DNA from: Caldimonas tepidiphila
GTDB taxonomy: Bacteria > Pseudomonadota > Gammaproteobacteria > Burkholderiales > Burkholderiaceae_C
NCBI RefSeq assembly: GCF_003569765.1
Contig: NZ_QXMG01000005.1
Span: 1 to 64,000 of the forward strand
DNA length: 64,000 bases
Direction of reading: 5' to 3'
The position numbers and the translations under genes were made by a program. Under the pieces are notes generated by a model. It was not told where the DNA came from and did no database searches. It worked only from the letters and a program-made list of their open reading frames with translations. Shown here piece by piece: positions 40,664 to 54,438 of this stretch. Numbering within the stretch: the first letter of the stretch is position 1; every line of letters begins with the position of its first letter.

Positions 40664-41128
40664 ATGCAAGGCGCCGACCAGGGCCAGGCCGCGAGACTCG
40701 ATGGCAGCAAGCTGCGCATCGGCATCGTGCAGGCTCGCTTCAACGACGCGATCACCCGCCAGCTCTGCGATTCGTGCCTGAGCGAGCTGAAGGAGCTCGG
40801 CGTGGCCGCGCGCCACATCCAGCATGTCCAGGTGCCCGGCGCGCTCGAGGTGCCGCTGGCGCTGCAGGCGATGGCCGAGAGCGAGCGCTTCGACGCGCTC
40901 GTGGCGCTCGGCTGCATCATCCGCGGCGAGACCTACCACTTCGAGCTCGTCGCCAACGAGAGCGGCGCGGGCGTCACCCGCGTGTCGCTCGACCACGGGC
41001 TGCCGGTCGCCAACGCGATCCTCACCGTCGAGAACGAGGCGCAGGCCTGGGCTCGCGCCGAAGACAAGGGCCGCGACGCGGCCCGCGTGGCCGTCGAGAT
41101 GGCCCTGCTGCTGGAAGATCTGTCCTGA
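40664..41128 (+). CDS. ribH: Lumazine synthase
   Basis: This 154-residue protein carries the family motifs VQARFND (about 23-29), [15 protein letters not shown] (about 54), [23 protein letters not shown] (about 80-102) and catalytic histidine in that segment. It joins 5-amino-6-ribitylaminouracil and DHBP into lumazine and forms capsids or pentamers. GAGGA lies upstream. The stop overlaps the nusB start (TGATG), so translation is coupled. Confidence 0.95.
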   Translation: MQGADQGQAARLDGSKLRIGIVQARFNDAITRQLCDSCLSELKELGVAARHIQHVQVPGALEVPLALQAMAESERFDALVALGCIIRGETYHFELVANESGAGVTRVSLDHGLPVANAILTVENEAQAWARAEDKGRDAARVAVEMALLLEDLS

Positions 41129-41631
41129 TGAGCGAAGACCACAACCCCACCCCCGCCCCGGCGGCCAAGTCCGCCCGGCGCACGCCGCAGAAGTCGGCGC
41201 GCCGCCGCGCGCGCGAGCTCGCGCTGCAAGGCCTCTACCAGTGGCTGATCTCCGGCGAGGAAGGCGGCGCGATCGAGGCCCATGTGCGCGAGCAGGAGCC
41301 CGAGTTCGCGAAGGCCGACACCGCCCACTTCGACGCGCTGCTGCACGGCTGCATCCGCGAGGCCGCCGGCATCGACGCGATGCTCGCGCGCCACGTGGAC
41401 CGCAAGACCACCGAGCTGTCGCCGGTCGAGCACGCGGTGCTGATGATCGGCAGCTACGAGCTGCAACACTGCATGGACGTGCCCTACAAGGTGGCGATCA
41501 ACGAGGCGGTCGAGCTCGCGAAGGGCTTCGGCGGCACCGACGGCCACAAGTACGTCAACGGCGTGCTCGACAAGATCGCGATCGACCTGCGGCCCGCCGA
41601 GGTCGAGGCCGCACGCGCGGCGCGTCGCTGA
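41128..41631 (+). CDS. nusB: Transcription antitermination factor NusB
   Basis: This 167-residue all-helical RNA-binding protein has a polar N-terminal extension (1-25), then [16 protein letters not shown] and the C-terminal [25 protein letters not shown] typical of NusB. It joins NusE on boxA to keep rRNA operons transcribed. RibH-NusB linkage is classic in proteobacteria. It overlaps the ribH stop by one base. Confidence 0.95.
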   Translation: MSEDHNPTPAPAAKSARRTPQKSARRRARELALQGLYQWLISGEEGGAIEAHVREQEPEFAKADTAHFDALLHGCIREAAGIDAMLARHVDRKTTELSPVEHAVLMIGSYELQHCMDVPYKVAINEAVELAKGFGGTDGHKYVNGVLDKIAIDLRPAEVEAARAARR

Positions 41632-41645
41632 GCCGCGGGGCCGCC

Positions 41646-42812
41646 ATGAAGCTCGCCGCACGCGCCGGGCGCATCGCGCCCTTCTACGTCATGGAGTGCG
41701 CCAAGGCCGCCGCCGAGCTCGCGCAGTCGCCCGAGTGCCGCGAGCGGCCGATGATCTACCTGAACATCGGCGAGCCGGACTTCGGCGCCGCGCCGCTGGT
41801 GCAGCAGGCGGCCGAGCGCTGCATCCGCGACGGCGCGACCCAGTACACGCCCGCGCTCGGGCTCGAGCCCCTGCGCGAGCGCATCAGCGCCTGGTACCGC
41901 CAGCGCTTCGGCATCGACGTGCCGGCGCGGCGCATCGTGGTCACCGCCGGGGCCTCGGGCGCGCTGCAGCTCGCCTGCCTCGCGCTGGTGGACGCCGGCG
42001 ACGAGGTGCTGATGCCGGACCCGAGCTACCCCTGCAACCGCCACTTCGTCGCGGCGGCCGAGGGCCGCGCGGTGCTGCTCGAGAGCGGCCCGGCCGAGCG
42101 TTTTCAATTGAGCGCCGCCGCGGTCGAGGCGGCCTGGGGCGAGAAGACGCGCGGCGTGCTGCTCGCGTCGCCGTCGAATCCGACCGGCACCTCGATCGAG
42201 CCGGCCGAGATGCGCCGCATCGTCGAGGCGGTGCGCGCGCGCGGCGGCTTCACGATCGTCGACGAGATCTACCTCGGCCTGTCCTTCGACGAGCGCTTCG
42301 GCCGCTCGGCGCTGGCCTGCGGCGACGACGTCATCACGGTCAACAGCTTCTCGAAGTACTTCAACATGACCGGCTGGCGGCTCGGCTGGCTGGTGCTGCC
42401 CGAGGCGCTGGTGCCGGCGGTCGAGCGGCTGGCGCAGAACCTCTACATCTGCCCGTCCACCGTCGCGCAGCACGCGGCGCTGGCCTGCTTCGAGCCGGAG
42501 AGCCTGGCCGAGTACGAGCGGCGGCGCGCCGAGTTCCGCGCGCGGCGCGACTTCCTCGTGCCGGCGCTGAACGACCTGGGCCTGAGCGTGCCGGTCGAGC
42601 CCGACGGCGCCTTCTACGCCTGGGCCGACTGCTCGGCGCACGCCGCGAGCAGCTGGGACTTCGCGTTCGAGCTGATGCACCGCGCGCATGTCGCGCTGAC
42701 GCCGGGCCGCGACTTCGGCGAGGCGCAGACCGCGCGCTACATCCGGCTGTCCTACGCGACGCGGCGCGAGCTGCTCGAGGAGGCGGTGCACCGGCTGCGG
42801 CAGGCGCTGTGA
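41646..42812 (+). CDS. PLP-dependent class I/II aminotransferase
   Basis: This 388-residue fold-type I aminotransferase has YLNIGEPDFGAAP (about 38), SNPTGTSIEP (about 178), DEIYLGLSF (about 206) and the Schiff-base lysine in NSFSKYFNMTGWRLGW (about 235-250). It resembles aspartate/aromatic-type enzymes of the AspC group; the substrate is uncertain. It starts 14 bp after nusB and is likely co-transcribed with it. Confidence 0.88.
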   Translation: MKLAARAGRIAPFYVMECAKAAAELAQSPECRERPMIYLNIGEPDFGAAPLVQQAAERCIRDGATQYTPALGLEPLRERISAWYRQRFGIDVPARRIVVTAGASGALQLACLALVDAGDEVLMPDPSYPCNRHFVAAAEGRAVLLESGPAERFQLSAAAVEAAWGEKTRGVLLASPSNPTGTSIEPAEMRRIVEAVRARGGFTIVDEIYLGLSFDERFGRSALACGDDVITVNSFSKYFNMTGWRLGWLVLPEALVPAVERLAQNLYICPSTVAQHAALACFEPESLAEYERRRAEFRARRDFLVPALNDLGLSVPVEPDGAFYAWADCSAHAASSWDFAFELMHRAHVALTPGRDFGEAQTARYIRLSYATRRELLEEAVHRLRQAL

Positions 42813-42947
42813 GGCGCGCCGGCCGTGCCGCGAGCCGCAGCGTGACCGAGTGCCTGCCCGGGCCGCCGGCTTGCGGGCCGCGGCACTGTCAATCCGGGCA
42901 AGGCCCGATCCCGGGGCCATAATCCCGGCTGTTTTTTCGCCCGCCCG

Positions 42948-43382
42948 ATGTCCGATTCCGCCCTCTCCACTGCCGCTCCGCCCGACCTCCCGGCCTACCG
43001 CCACCGGGTGCGCGTGTACTGGGAGGACACCGACGCCGGCGGCGTGGTGTTCTACGCGAACTACCTGAAGTTCTTCGAGCGCGCGCGCACCGAGTGGCTG
43101 CGCGCGCTCGGCTTCGGGCAGGAGCGGCTGCGCACCGAGGGCGGGGCGATGTTCGTCGTCACGAACACCGCGGTACGCTACGTGCAGCCGGCGCGGCTCG
43201 ACGACCTGCTCGACGTGACGGTGCAGGTGCGCGAGGCGGGGCGCGCCTCGCTCGTGATCGCGCAGCAGTGCCTGCGCGAGGGCCGGCTGCTCGCCGAGGG
43301 CGACATCCGCATCGGCTGCGTGGACGCGACGACTTTCCGGCCGCGACGCATCCCGGCCGACATCCTCCAGGAAATTGCATGA
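42948..43382 (+). CDS. ybgC: Tol-Pal system-associated acyl-CoA thioesterase YbgC
   Basis: This 144-residue hotdog thioesterase has the active-site segment YWEDTDAGGVVFYANYLKFFERAR (about 23-46; Asp catalytic in the D-x-x-G-x-V/I-x-Y-x-x-Y pattern). YbgC acts on short-chain acyl-CoA or acyl-ACP and is usually the first gene of the tol-pal operon. The last four bases overlap the tolQ start. Confidence 0.93.
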   Translation: MSDSALSTAAPPDLPAYRHRVRVYWEDTDAGGVVFYANYLKFFERARTEWLRALGFGQERLRTEGGAMFVVTNTAVRYVQPARLDDLLDVTVQVREAGRASLVIAQQCLREGRLLAEGDIRIGCVDATTFRPRRIPADILQEIA

Positions 43383-44101
43383 ACAACCAGGACATGTCGA
43401 TCATCCAGCTCGTGCTGCACGCGAGCTTCGTCGTGCAGGTCGTGATGGCGCTGCTGCTGGCCGGCTCGCTCGCGAGCTGGACCGTGATCTTCACCAAGTT
43501 CCGCTCCCTGGGCGAGGTGCGGCGGCTCAACGAGCAGTTCGAGCGCCAGTTCTGGTCCGGGCGCAACCTCAATGAGCTCTTCAACGACGCCAACGGCAAC
43601 GCCGCGCGCGGCGGCCCGATGGAGCGCATCTTCGCGGCGGGCATGCGCGAGTTCCTGAAGCTGCGCGAGCGCCGCATCACCGACCCCGGCGCGCTGCTCG
43701 ACGGCGCGCGCCGCGCGATGCGCGCGAGCCTGCAGCGCGAGCTCGACGTGCTGGAAGCGCGCCTGTCCTTCCTCGGCTCGGTCGGCTCGGTCTCGCCCTA
43801 CATCGGCCTGTTTGGCACCGTGTGGGGCATCATGCACGCCTTCACGGGCCTCGCGAACGTGCAGCAGGTGACGCTCGCCACCGTCGCGCCCGGCATCGCC
43901 GAGGCGCTGGTCGCGACCGCGATCGGCCTCTTCGCCGCGATCCCCGCAGTGATCGCCTACAACCGCTTCTCGCGCGACATCGACCGCATCGCGATGCAGA
44001 CCGAGAGCTTCGTCGAGGAGTTCTCCAACATCCTGCAACGCAACGCCGGCGTCGCGGCGCAGCCCGCGGCCCCGCAGGCCGCGGCCGGCGGCCTGCGCTG
44101 A
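43379..44101 (+). CDS. tolQ: Tol-Pal system proton channel subunit TolQ
   Basis: This 240-residue protein has three transmembrane helices (about 10-35, 135-158, 170-192). The conserved polar/threonine sites are in GLFGTVWGIMHAF and VAPGIAEALVATAIGLFAAIPAVIAYN. It forms the proton-driven motor with TolR that energises TolA for outer membrane constriction at division. Translation is coupled to ybgC by an ATGA overlap. Confidence 0.95.
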   Translation: MNNQDMSIIQLVLHASFVVQVVMALLLAGSLASWTVIFTKFRSLGEVRRLNEQFERQFWSGRNLNELFNDANGNAARGGPMERIFAAGMREFLKLRERRITDPGALLDGARRAMRASLQRELDVLEARLSFLGSVGSVSPYIGLFGTVWGIMHAFTGLANVQQVTLATVAPGIAEALVATAIGLFAAIPAVIAYNRFSRDIDRIAMQTESFVEEFSNILQRNAGVAAQPAAPQAAAGGLR

Positions 44102-44114
44102 CGGGGAGGCTGCC

Positions 44115-44540
<426 letters not shown>

Positions 44541-44554
44541 GGGACGCGACAGGC

Positions 44555-45667
44555 ATGGAGCGCCGCACTCCCGATCCCGCCCTGCCGCTGCGCCCGCCCG
44601 TGCGCGAGCGCTGGGGCGCGGGCCTCGTGTTCGCGCTGCTGGTGCACGGCGTGATCGTGCTCGCGCTCGCGCTGAACGTGAGCCTGCGCTCGAGCGAGCC
44701 CGACGCGGTGCAGGCCGAGCTGTGGGCCAGCGTGCCGAGCGTCTCGGCCCCCCCGCCTCCACCGCCGCCCCCTCCCCCGCCGCGGGTCGAGACCCCGCCC
44801 CCGCCTGCGCCGCCCGTCCCGCCGAAGCCGGTGCCCCCGCCGCCGGCCGCTGCCGCGCGCCCGGTCGAGCCGGCACCGCAGCGCCCGGCCGACATCGCGA
44901 TCGAGCGCCAGCGCGAGCAGGAACGCCGCAAGCGCGAGGAGCTCGAGGCCGAGCGGCAGCGCAAGCTCGCCGAGCAGAAGAAGGAAGAGGAAGCCGAGCG
45001 CCAGAGGAAGCTCGCGCAGCAGAAGAAGGAGAAGGAGGAGCTCGCCCGCCGCGAACGCGAGGAGGAGCTGGCGCGCCAGCAGAAGAAGCAGAAGGAGGAG
45101 CTGGCGCGGCGCGAGCGCGAGGAGGCCGAGAAGAAGGCGCTCGCGGCCAAGGAGAAGCAGCGCCAGGAGGAACTGGCCCGGCAGAAGGAAAAGCAGGAGC
45201 TCGCGAAGCGCGAGCAGGCGCGCAAGGAGCAGCAGGCGAAGCAGGAGGCCGAGGAGCAGCGCAGGCAGGAGGCGCAGGCCGAGGCGCTGCGCCAGGCGCA
45301 GCTGCAGCGCGCGCTCGGCCAGGCGGCTGCCGGCGCCGGCAGCGCGAACACCAGCGCGGCGCGCGAGGTCGGCGCCGGCGGCCCGCAGGGCGGCCCGTCG
45401 GCCGGCTACGCCGGGCGCATCCGCGCACGCGTGAAGCCCAACGTCGTCTTCACCGACCTCGTCAGCGGCAACCCGAAGGCGGAGGTCGAGGTGCGCTCGG
45501 CCCCCGACGGCACCATCCTCGCGGTGCGCCTGATCAAGCCGAGCGGCCACACCGGCTGGGACGACGCAGTGGTGCGCGCGGTCGAGAAGACCGGCTCGAT
45601 GCCGCGCGACACCGACGGCCGCGTGCCGACGGTGATGATCCTCGAGTTCCGGCCCAAGGACTTCTGA
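44555..45667 (+). CDS. tolA: Cell envelope integrity protein TolA
   Basis: This 370-residue protein has a short cytoplasmic tail and a transmembrane helix (about 20-42). A proline-rich stretch (about 62-105) leads to a long charged coiled coil (about 115-250, Lys/Glu/Arg/Gln), then a Gly/Ala linker and the C-terminal TolA/TonB domain (about 280-370; YAGRIRARVKPNVVF, ending EFRPKDF). It links the inner-membrane motor to outer-membrane partners. The usual following tolB and pal are absent; the next gene is convergent. Confidence 0.93.
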   Translation: MERRTPDPALPLRPPVRERWGAGLVFALLVHGVIVLALALNVSLRSSEPDAVQAELWASVPSVSAPPPPPPPPPPPRVETPPPPAPPVPPKPVPPPPAAAARPVEPAPQRPADIAIERQREQERRKREELEAERQRKLAEQKKEEEAERQRKLAQQKKEKEELARREREEELARQQKKQKEELARREREEAEKKALAAKEKQRQEELARQKEKQELAKREQARKEQQAKQEAEEQRRQEAQAEALRQAQLQRALGQAAAGAGSANTSAAREVGAGGPQGGPSAGYAGRIRARVKPNVVFTDLVSGNPKAEVEVRSAPDGTILAVRLIKPSGHTGWDDAVVRAVEKTGSMPRDTDGRVPTVMILEFRPKDF

Positions 45668-45679
45668 CCGGTCCCCGGT

Positions 45680-45701
45680 GCGGCGGCCAGCAAGCCGCCG
45701 C
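45680..45701. terminator. Hairpin between convergent tolA and oxoprolinase genes
   Basis: GCGGCGG (45680-45686) pairs with CCGCCGC (45695-45701) around CCAGCAAG. The base following run is not T-rich on either strand, so this is at best a weak terminator or a Rho-facing hairpin. Confidence 0.35.
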
Positions 45702-45709
45702 GCCTTGCC

Positions 45710-49408
<3,699 letters not shown>

Positions 49409-49436
49409 GGCCTGCTTCCTCCGTGATTCCTCGGGT

Positions 49437-50666
49437 TCAGGGTTCGGGATGGGGCATCGTCGAGGTGAACAGCCGCGAGTCGAGGCGGCTGGACATCACC
49501 TCGGCCGAGGCGTAGAAGCGCACCCGGTTGCGGCCGGCGCGCTTGGCCTCGTAGAGCGCCTCGTCGGCCTGGTGCAGCAGGTCGACCAGGTCGGCGCCGC
49601 CGGCCTGCAGCGTGTCGGCCGATGCGTAGGCGACGCCGACGCTGACGGTGCAGCTCAGGAAGCTGCTGCCGGTGTCGATCTCGAAGGCGGCGAAGCTGCG
49701 CCGCAGCCGGTCGGCGAACACGCGCGCGCCGGGGACGTCGGTGCCCGGCAGCACGACGCAGAACTCCTCGCCGCCGAGCCGCGCAAAGGCGTCGCTCTCG
49801 CGCTTGGCGCGCTGCACCATGCGCGCGAGCGACTGGAGCGCGAGGTCGCCGACCTGGTGGCCGTGCTGGTCGTTGACCTGCTTGAAGTGGTCGATGTCGA
49901 GCATCAGCACCGCCAGCGACTGGCCGAGCTGCGCCGACAGCGCGGCCAGCCGCGCGGTGTGCTTCTCGAAGCCGCGGCGGTTGAGCGCTCCGGTGAGCGG
50001 ATCGTGGATCGCCTCGCGCCGCAGCCGCTCGGTGACGCGGAAGCTCTCGGCCAGCACCAGCAGCGGCACGAGCAGCCCGCAGGCGACGAACTGCAGCCAC
50101 AGCATCACGGCGACGCCATCCGTGAAGAGGCGCCATGTCGGCCCGGTCCTCGCGGGCAGCAGCGCATGCAGCACCCAGCCGAGCGCCGCCGCGGCGGCGC
50201 AGGCGGCGATGCCGGCGTGGATCACGCGCTGGCCCCTGGGCGGCCGCAGCAGCGCCGCGAGGCCGACGACGATCCACAGCAGCGCGACGAGCCCGGACGC
50301 GAACAGCGCCTGCCCCGCCGTCTCGCCCCGCATCCGCAGCAGCAGCGCGGCGAGCAGGTAGGCCAGCGCCAGGCCCGCCACCCAGCGCAGCGCGCCCTGC
50401 CGGCCGCCGAAGCGCAGCAGGCCCTCGGCGACGCAGCCGAGCGCGAGCAGCCACAGCGCCGGCGCGAGCAGCTCGATGCCCTCGAGCCACGCCGCAGCGG
50501 CGGACATCCCCAGGCCGGCGAGCGCGAGCAGGCAGGCGCGCGACCACCAGCGCGGCCCCGGCGCGGCGGGAACGGTGCGCGCCAGCACCTCCATCAGGCC
50601 GGCGGACAGGACCATCAGCAGCGCGAAGCCGATGGCCAGGGCGTGCAGCTCGGACACCGCCGTCAT
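49437..50666 (-). CDS. Membrane diguanylate cyclase with inhibitory site (GGEEF)
   Basis: This 409-residue protein has about six hydrophobic helices (1-215) and a C-terminal GGDEF domain (about 230-405). The active loop GGEEF is at 298-302; the metal-binding aspartate is in [16 protein letters not shown] at 289-292 lies five residues before it and is a good product-inhibition (I) site. It should make c-di-GMP in the inner membrane and be feedback inhibited. It starts with an ATGA overlap with the upstream cyclase gene stop. Confidence 0.9.
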   Translation of the reverse strand: MTAVSELHALAIGFALLMVLSAGLMEVLARTVPAAPGPRWWSRACLLALAGLGMSAAAAWLEGIELLAPALWLLALGCVAEGLLRFGGRQGALRWVAGLALAYLLAALLLRMRGETAGQALFASGLVALLWIVVGLAALLRPPRGQRVIHAGIAACAAAAALGWVLHALLPARTGPTWRLFTDGVAVMLWLQFVACGLLVPLLVLAESFRVTERLRREAIHDPLTGALNRRGFEKHTARLAALSAQLGQSLAVLMLDIDHFKQVNDQHGHQVGDLALQSLARMVQRAKRESDAFARLGGEEFCVVLPGTDVPGARVFADRLRRSFAAFEIDTGSSFLSCTVSVGVAYASADTLQAGGADLVDLLHQADEALYEAKRAGRNRVRFYASAEVMSSRLDSRLFTSTMPHPEP

Positions 50667-51859
50667 GCGGAGCCCGCCCCGGCAGGCGCCGGCGGCAGCC
50701 GGCCGGCGGCCGCCGGCGTGTCCTCGCCCGCCAGCACGCAGCGGTCGCGCCCGCGCGCCTTGGCCTCGTAGAGCGCGGCGTCCGCCTGCGCGAGCATCGC
50801 GCCCCACGAGGCCTCCTGCGCCGGCTGCGACAGCACGCCGATGCTCACCGTCAACCGCAGCGGCGTGCCGGCCGCCGGCAGCAGCAGCGGCTGCGCCGCG
50901 ACGCGCTGGCGCAGCGCCTCCGCCGCCAGCATCGCCTCGCGCGGGCCGGCGCCCGGCAGCAGCAGCGCGAACTCCTCGCCGCCGATGCGCCCGATCAGGT
51001 CGGCCCCGTCGAACTGCTCGCGCAGCAACTCGGCGAAGGCCTTGAGCGCCTCGTCGCCGAGCGCATGGCCGTGCGTGTCGTTGATCGCCTTGAAGCGGTC
51101 CAGGTCGCACAGCAGCAGGCCGACCGGGCGGCCGACGCGGCGCGCGAACGCGAGCGTGGTCTGCGCTGCCTCGTCGAGGCCGCGCCGGTTGAGCACGCCG
51201 GTGAGCGCGTCGTGCATCGACAGCCGCCCGAGCATCAGGTTCATGCGGGCCGTCAGCAGCAGCATCAGCCCGAGCAGGGCCGCGAGCAGCAGCAGCCCCT
51301 GGACCAGCCGGGCGAGGTCTTCCGCCATCGCCAGTGGCGCCCCGGGCTCCAGCGGCAGCAGCGCGAGCCGCAGCAGGCTCAGCAGCGCGATGAGTCCGAA
51401 CACGCCCTGCAGGAAGTCGCGCACCGGCCGCAGCGCCGCCTCCCGCAACTCGCGCAGGGCCGCGACGCAGGCCAGGCCCAGCACCGCCATGCCGGCCAGC
51501 CGCACCGCCTCGCGCGCCGCGGGCAAGGGCCAGACCGCGGTGAAGAGCGCGTTCGCGATCAGGCTGCCGAGCACGATCGCGACCGAGGGCAGCCACAGGC
51601 GCGGCAGCGCGAGGTACTGCCGCAGTCCGGTGAGCAGCAGCGCGAAGCCGGTGAGGATGAGCGGGTCGCGCAGCACCAGCTGCAGCGTGGTGTCGACCTC
51701 GACGATCTTCAGCGCCTGGCCGGCGGCCAGCGGCGCGAAGGCCAACGCCCACAGGCGCGCGCCGTCGCTGTCGGGCACCCAGCGCAGGGTCAGCCCCAGC
51801 ACGAGCGACAGCAGCAACGCGAGCACGGAACTCGCCAGAACGAGGGCAGTGAAGTCCAA
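50663..51859 (-). CDS. Membrane diguanylate cyclase without inhibitory site (GGEEF)
   Basis: This protein of about 398 residues has about six transmembrane segments (1-210) and a GGDEF domain (about 225-385), with LLCDLDRFKAINDTHGH and the loop GGEEF at 293-297. The position of the I site reads DGAD, without the arginine, so feedback inhibition is not expected. The start is uncertain: TTG 51859 gives a natural membrane N-terminus, and no ribosome binding site is seen. It overlaps the second cyclase and lies divergently from the GspE/PilB-like ATPase. Confidence 0.85.
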   Translation of the reverse strand: MDFTALVLASSVLALLLSLVLGLTLRWVPDSDGARLWALAFAPLAAGQALKIVEVDTTLQLVLRDPLILTGFALLLTGLRQYLALPRLWLPSVAIVLGSLIANALFTAVWPLPAAREAVRLAGMAVLGLACVAALRELREAALRPVRDFLQGVFGLIALLSLLRLALLPLEPGAPLAMAEDLARLVQGLLLLAALLGLMLLLTARMNLMLGRLSMHDALTGVLNRRGLDEAAQTTLAFARRVGRPVGLLLCDLDRFKAINDTHGHALGDEALKAFAELLREQFDGADLIGRIGGEEFALLLPGAGPREAMLAAEALRQRVAAQPLLLPAAGTPLRLTVSIGVLSQPAQEASWGAMLAQADAALYEAKARGRDRCVLAGEDTPAAAGRLPPAPAGAGSA

Positions 51860-52062
51860 GGGGAAGAAGAAATCGGCCGAGTATGCCCACCACCTCCTCC
51901 CGCAGCAAGCCGGGCGCCCCCGGGCTGGCGGCACCCGGATGGGCGGGGAGGAACGGCAAGACGGAGGCAAACGCCGAATTGTGCCGGTGCGACCCGCCTG
52001 TTCGCCGGGCTGGGGGAAAGCCGCTGGCAGATACTCGCGAGGCCGAAGAAGTCCCCTGCCCC

Positions 52063-54417
52063 ATGTCCGACACCTTCCCCCCTCCCCTGCCGGAGGCCGA
52101 AGCCGCCGCGCCGACGCTGCACTGGCCGGCCCCGCCGCTCGGCGGCCCCCACGCCGACGACGACCTGCGCGCGCTCCTGTGCGAGATCGCGGGCCACAAC
52201 GGCCGGCAGATGCGGGGGCGGCTGGTGCGCTTCTCACCCGCCGACGAGCTCGTGCTCGTGCAGGTGCCGCCGGCGCGCATCCCCTTGACGATCCGCTTCG
52301 CGCAGTTCCGCAGCCTGGCGCTGGGCGAGCCGCTGATCGCACGCGGCGAGCCGCCCGAGCCGCTGCCGGCCAGCCGCTACGAAGTGACGATGAAGGCGGG
52401 CGAGGCCCTCGCGGGACAGACGCTCGGCCACGTCGAGACGCCCTCGGGCCTGTTCCTGTTCCCGCCCGCGGGCCCGGGGGGCGCCGTGACGCGGCTCTTC
52501 GTGCCCGTCGGCAGCTACGAGCGCTTCGTCGTGGACGCGCCCGCCGCGGGTCTGCCGGTCTCGCACCGCATCCGCACGCCGGCGGCGCTGATCACGGCGC
52601 TGGAGCAGCAGTCGCGCATGCCGGTGGTGCGCCTCGGCGAGGCGCTGCTGAGCCTCGGCATGATCGAGCCCGAGGCGCTCGCCGAGGCGCTGGAGCGGCA
52701 GAAGACCCGGCGCGACGTGCCGCTCGGCGCGCTGCTGGTGCAGCAGGGACGGGTCTCCCCGCAGGACCTGCAGGCGGCCCTCGCGCACAAGATGGGCTAC
52801 CCGATGGTGGAAGCGGAGCACTTCCCCGCCGACAGCGAGGCAGTGCGCCTGCTGCCCTACGCGGTGGCGACGCGGCTCAACGCGCTGCCGCTGCTGCTGC
52901 GCGAGGACGGGCGGCTGGTGGTGGCGCTCGAGGACCCGTCGCGACGCGACGCGATCGAGGAGCTGGAATTCGTCACCCAGTCCAAGGTCGTCCCGGTGCT
53001 CGCGCAGGCCGACGCGCTCGCCGGCGCGATCCGCGAGCACTTCGAGCGCCTCGGCGCCGACGTCGGCGGTGCCGAGTTCGAGGCCAGCGACACCGGCAAG
53101 CTGATCGAGACGCTCGAGCGCGACAGCGCAGGCGGCGCTGGCGACGACGAGGACCGCCAGATCGAGCAGAGCGACAACTCGCTCGTGCGGCTGATCAACA
53201 ACATGATCATCGAGGCGCACTCGCGCCGCGTCTCCGACATCCACATCGAGTGCTATCCCGGACGGGACAAGGTCAAGGTGCGCTTCCGCCGCGACGGCGT
53301 GATGCAGCCCTACCTGGAGCTGCCCTACAACTACCGCACCGCGCTGGTGGCCCGCATCAAGGTCATGTGCGAGCTCGACATCTCCGAGCGCCGCAAGCCG
53401 CAGGACGGCAAGATCAGCTTCGGCAAGTTCGTCCCCGGCTACAAGCTCGAGCTGCGGGTGGCCACCGTGCCGACGCACGGCGGGCTCGAGGACGTGGTGC
53501 TGCGCCTGCTGTCCTCGGCGCGGCCGGTCGCGCTGGATCAGCTGGGCCTGAGCCCCGAGAACCACGCGCGGCTTCGCGAGGCGATCGAGCGGCCCTACGG
53601 CATGGTGCTGTGCGTCGGCCCGACCGGCTCGGGCAAGACCACCACGCTGCACTCGGCGCTCGGCCACCTGAACCGGCCGGAGCGCAAGATCTGGACCGCC
53701 GAGGACCCGGTCGAGATCACGCAGCCCGGGCTGCGCCAGGTGCAGATCAACCCGAGGATCGAGTGGACCTTCGCGAAGGCGCTGCGTGCCTTCCTGCGCG
53801 CCGACCCGGACGTGATCATGGTCGGCGAGATCCGCGACGAGGAGACCGCGCACATCGCGGTCGAGGCCGCGCTCACCGGGCACCTGATGCTGTCGACGCT
53901 GCACACCAACAGCGCTGCCGACACGGTCACCCGGCTGCTCGACATGGGGGTGGACCCGTTCAACTTCGCCGACTCGCTGCTGGCGATCCTGGCCCAGCGC
54001 CTGGTGCGGCGCCTGTGCGCGCACTGCCGCCAGTCGCGGGCGGCGACGCCCGAGGAGGTCGACGAGCTGCTGGCCGACTGGCTGCACGCGTGGCCGGACG
54101 AGGAGACCCGCCCCGGCGCCGCCGCGCTGCGCCAGGCCTGGCTGGAGCGCTTCGGCCGCGACGGCCGGCTGCAGCTCCACCACAGCCCGGGATGCGAGAA
54201 GTGCGAGCACCTCGGCTTCAATGGCCGCGCCGGCCTGCACGAGCTGATGCTCGTGTCGCGCGAGCTGCGCCAGCTGATCCACACCGGCGCCCGCCCGGAG
54301 GAGCTGCTGCGGCAGGCGATGCGCGAGGGCATGCGCACGCTGCGCCAGGACGGCATCGAGAAGGTGCTGCAGGGCGTCACGACGCTCGCCGAGGTGCGCG
54401 CGACGAGCAACGCCTGA
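52063..54417 (+). CDS. GspE/PilB-family secretion ATPase with MshEN-type N-domain
   Basis: This 784-residue hexameric ATPase has an unrecognised N-terminal beta-rich region (about 35-165) and an MshEN (T2SSE N) domain. RLGEALLSLGMI starts at residue 190 and its second half LGALLVQQGRV is at 221, matching the c-di-GMP-binding repeat pattern. The ATPase core has GPTGSGKTT (about 519), the Asp box, DPDVIMVGEIRDEETA (Walker B) and the His box. A zinc tetracysteine (CAHC and CEKC) follows. It should power type IV pili, MSHA or T2S-type assembly. No cognate platform protein is adjacent. Confidence 0.9.
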   Translation: MSDTFPPPLPEAEAAAPTLHWPAPPLGGPHADDDLRALLCEIAGHNGRQMRGRLVRFSPADELVLVQVPPARIPLTIRFAQFRSLALGEPLIARGEPPEPLPASRYEVTMKAGEALAGQTLGHVETPSGLFLFPPAGPGGAVTRLFVPVGSYERFVVDAPAAGLPVSHRIRTPAALITALEQQSRMPVVRLGEALLSLGMIEPEALAEALERQKTRRDVPLGALLVQQGRVSPQDLQAALAHKMGYPMVEAEHFPADSEAVRLLPYAVATRLNALPLLLREDGRLVVALEDPSRRDAIEELEFVTQSKVVPVLAQADALAGAIREHFERLGADVGGAEFEASDTGKLIETLERDSAGGAGDDEDRQIEQSDNSLVRLINNMIIEAHSRRVSDIHIECYPGRDKVKVRFRRDGVMQPYLELPYNYRTALVARIKVMCELDISERRKPQDGKISFGKFVPGYKLELRVATVPTHGGLEDVVLRLLSSARPVALDQLGLSPENHARLREAIERPYGMVLCVGPTGSGKTTTLHSALGHLNRPERKIWTAEDPVEITQPGLRQVQINPRIEWTFAKALRAFLRADPDVIMVGEIRDEETAHIAVEAALTGHLMLSTLHTNSAADTVTRLLDMGVDPFNFADSLLAILAQRLVRRLCAHCRQSRAATPEEVDELLADWLHAWPDEETRPGAAALRQAWLERFGRDGRLQLHHSPGCEKCEHLGFNGRAGLHELMLVSRELRQLIHTGARPEELLRQAMREGMRTLRQDGIEKVLQGVTTLAEVRATSNA

Positions 54418-54438
54418 GCGCCGCAAGCAAGGCGCTCA
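54415..54438. terminator. Symmetric hairpin joining two convergent stops
   Basis: TGAGCGCC (54415-54422) and GGCGCTCA (54431-54438) pair around GCAAGCAA. Each arm contains one of the two convergent stop codons. There is no T-run, so it is a hairpin of uncertain function; it may protect both mRNA 3' ends. Confidence 0.4.
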
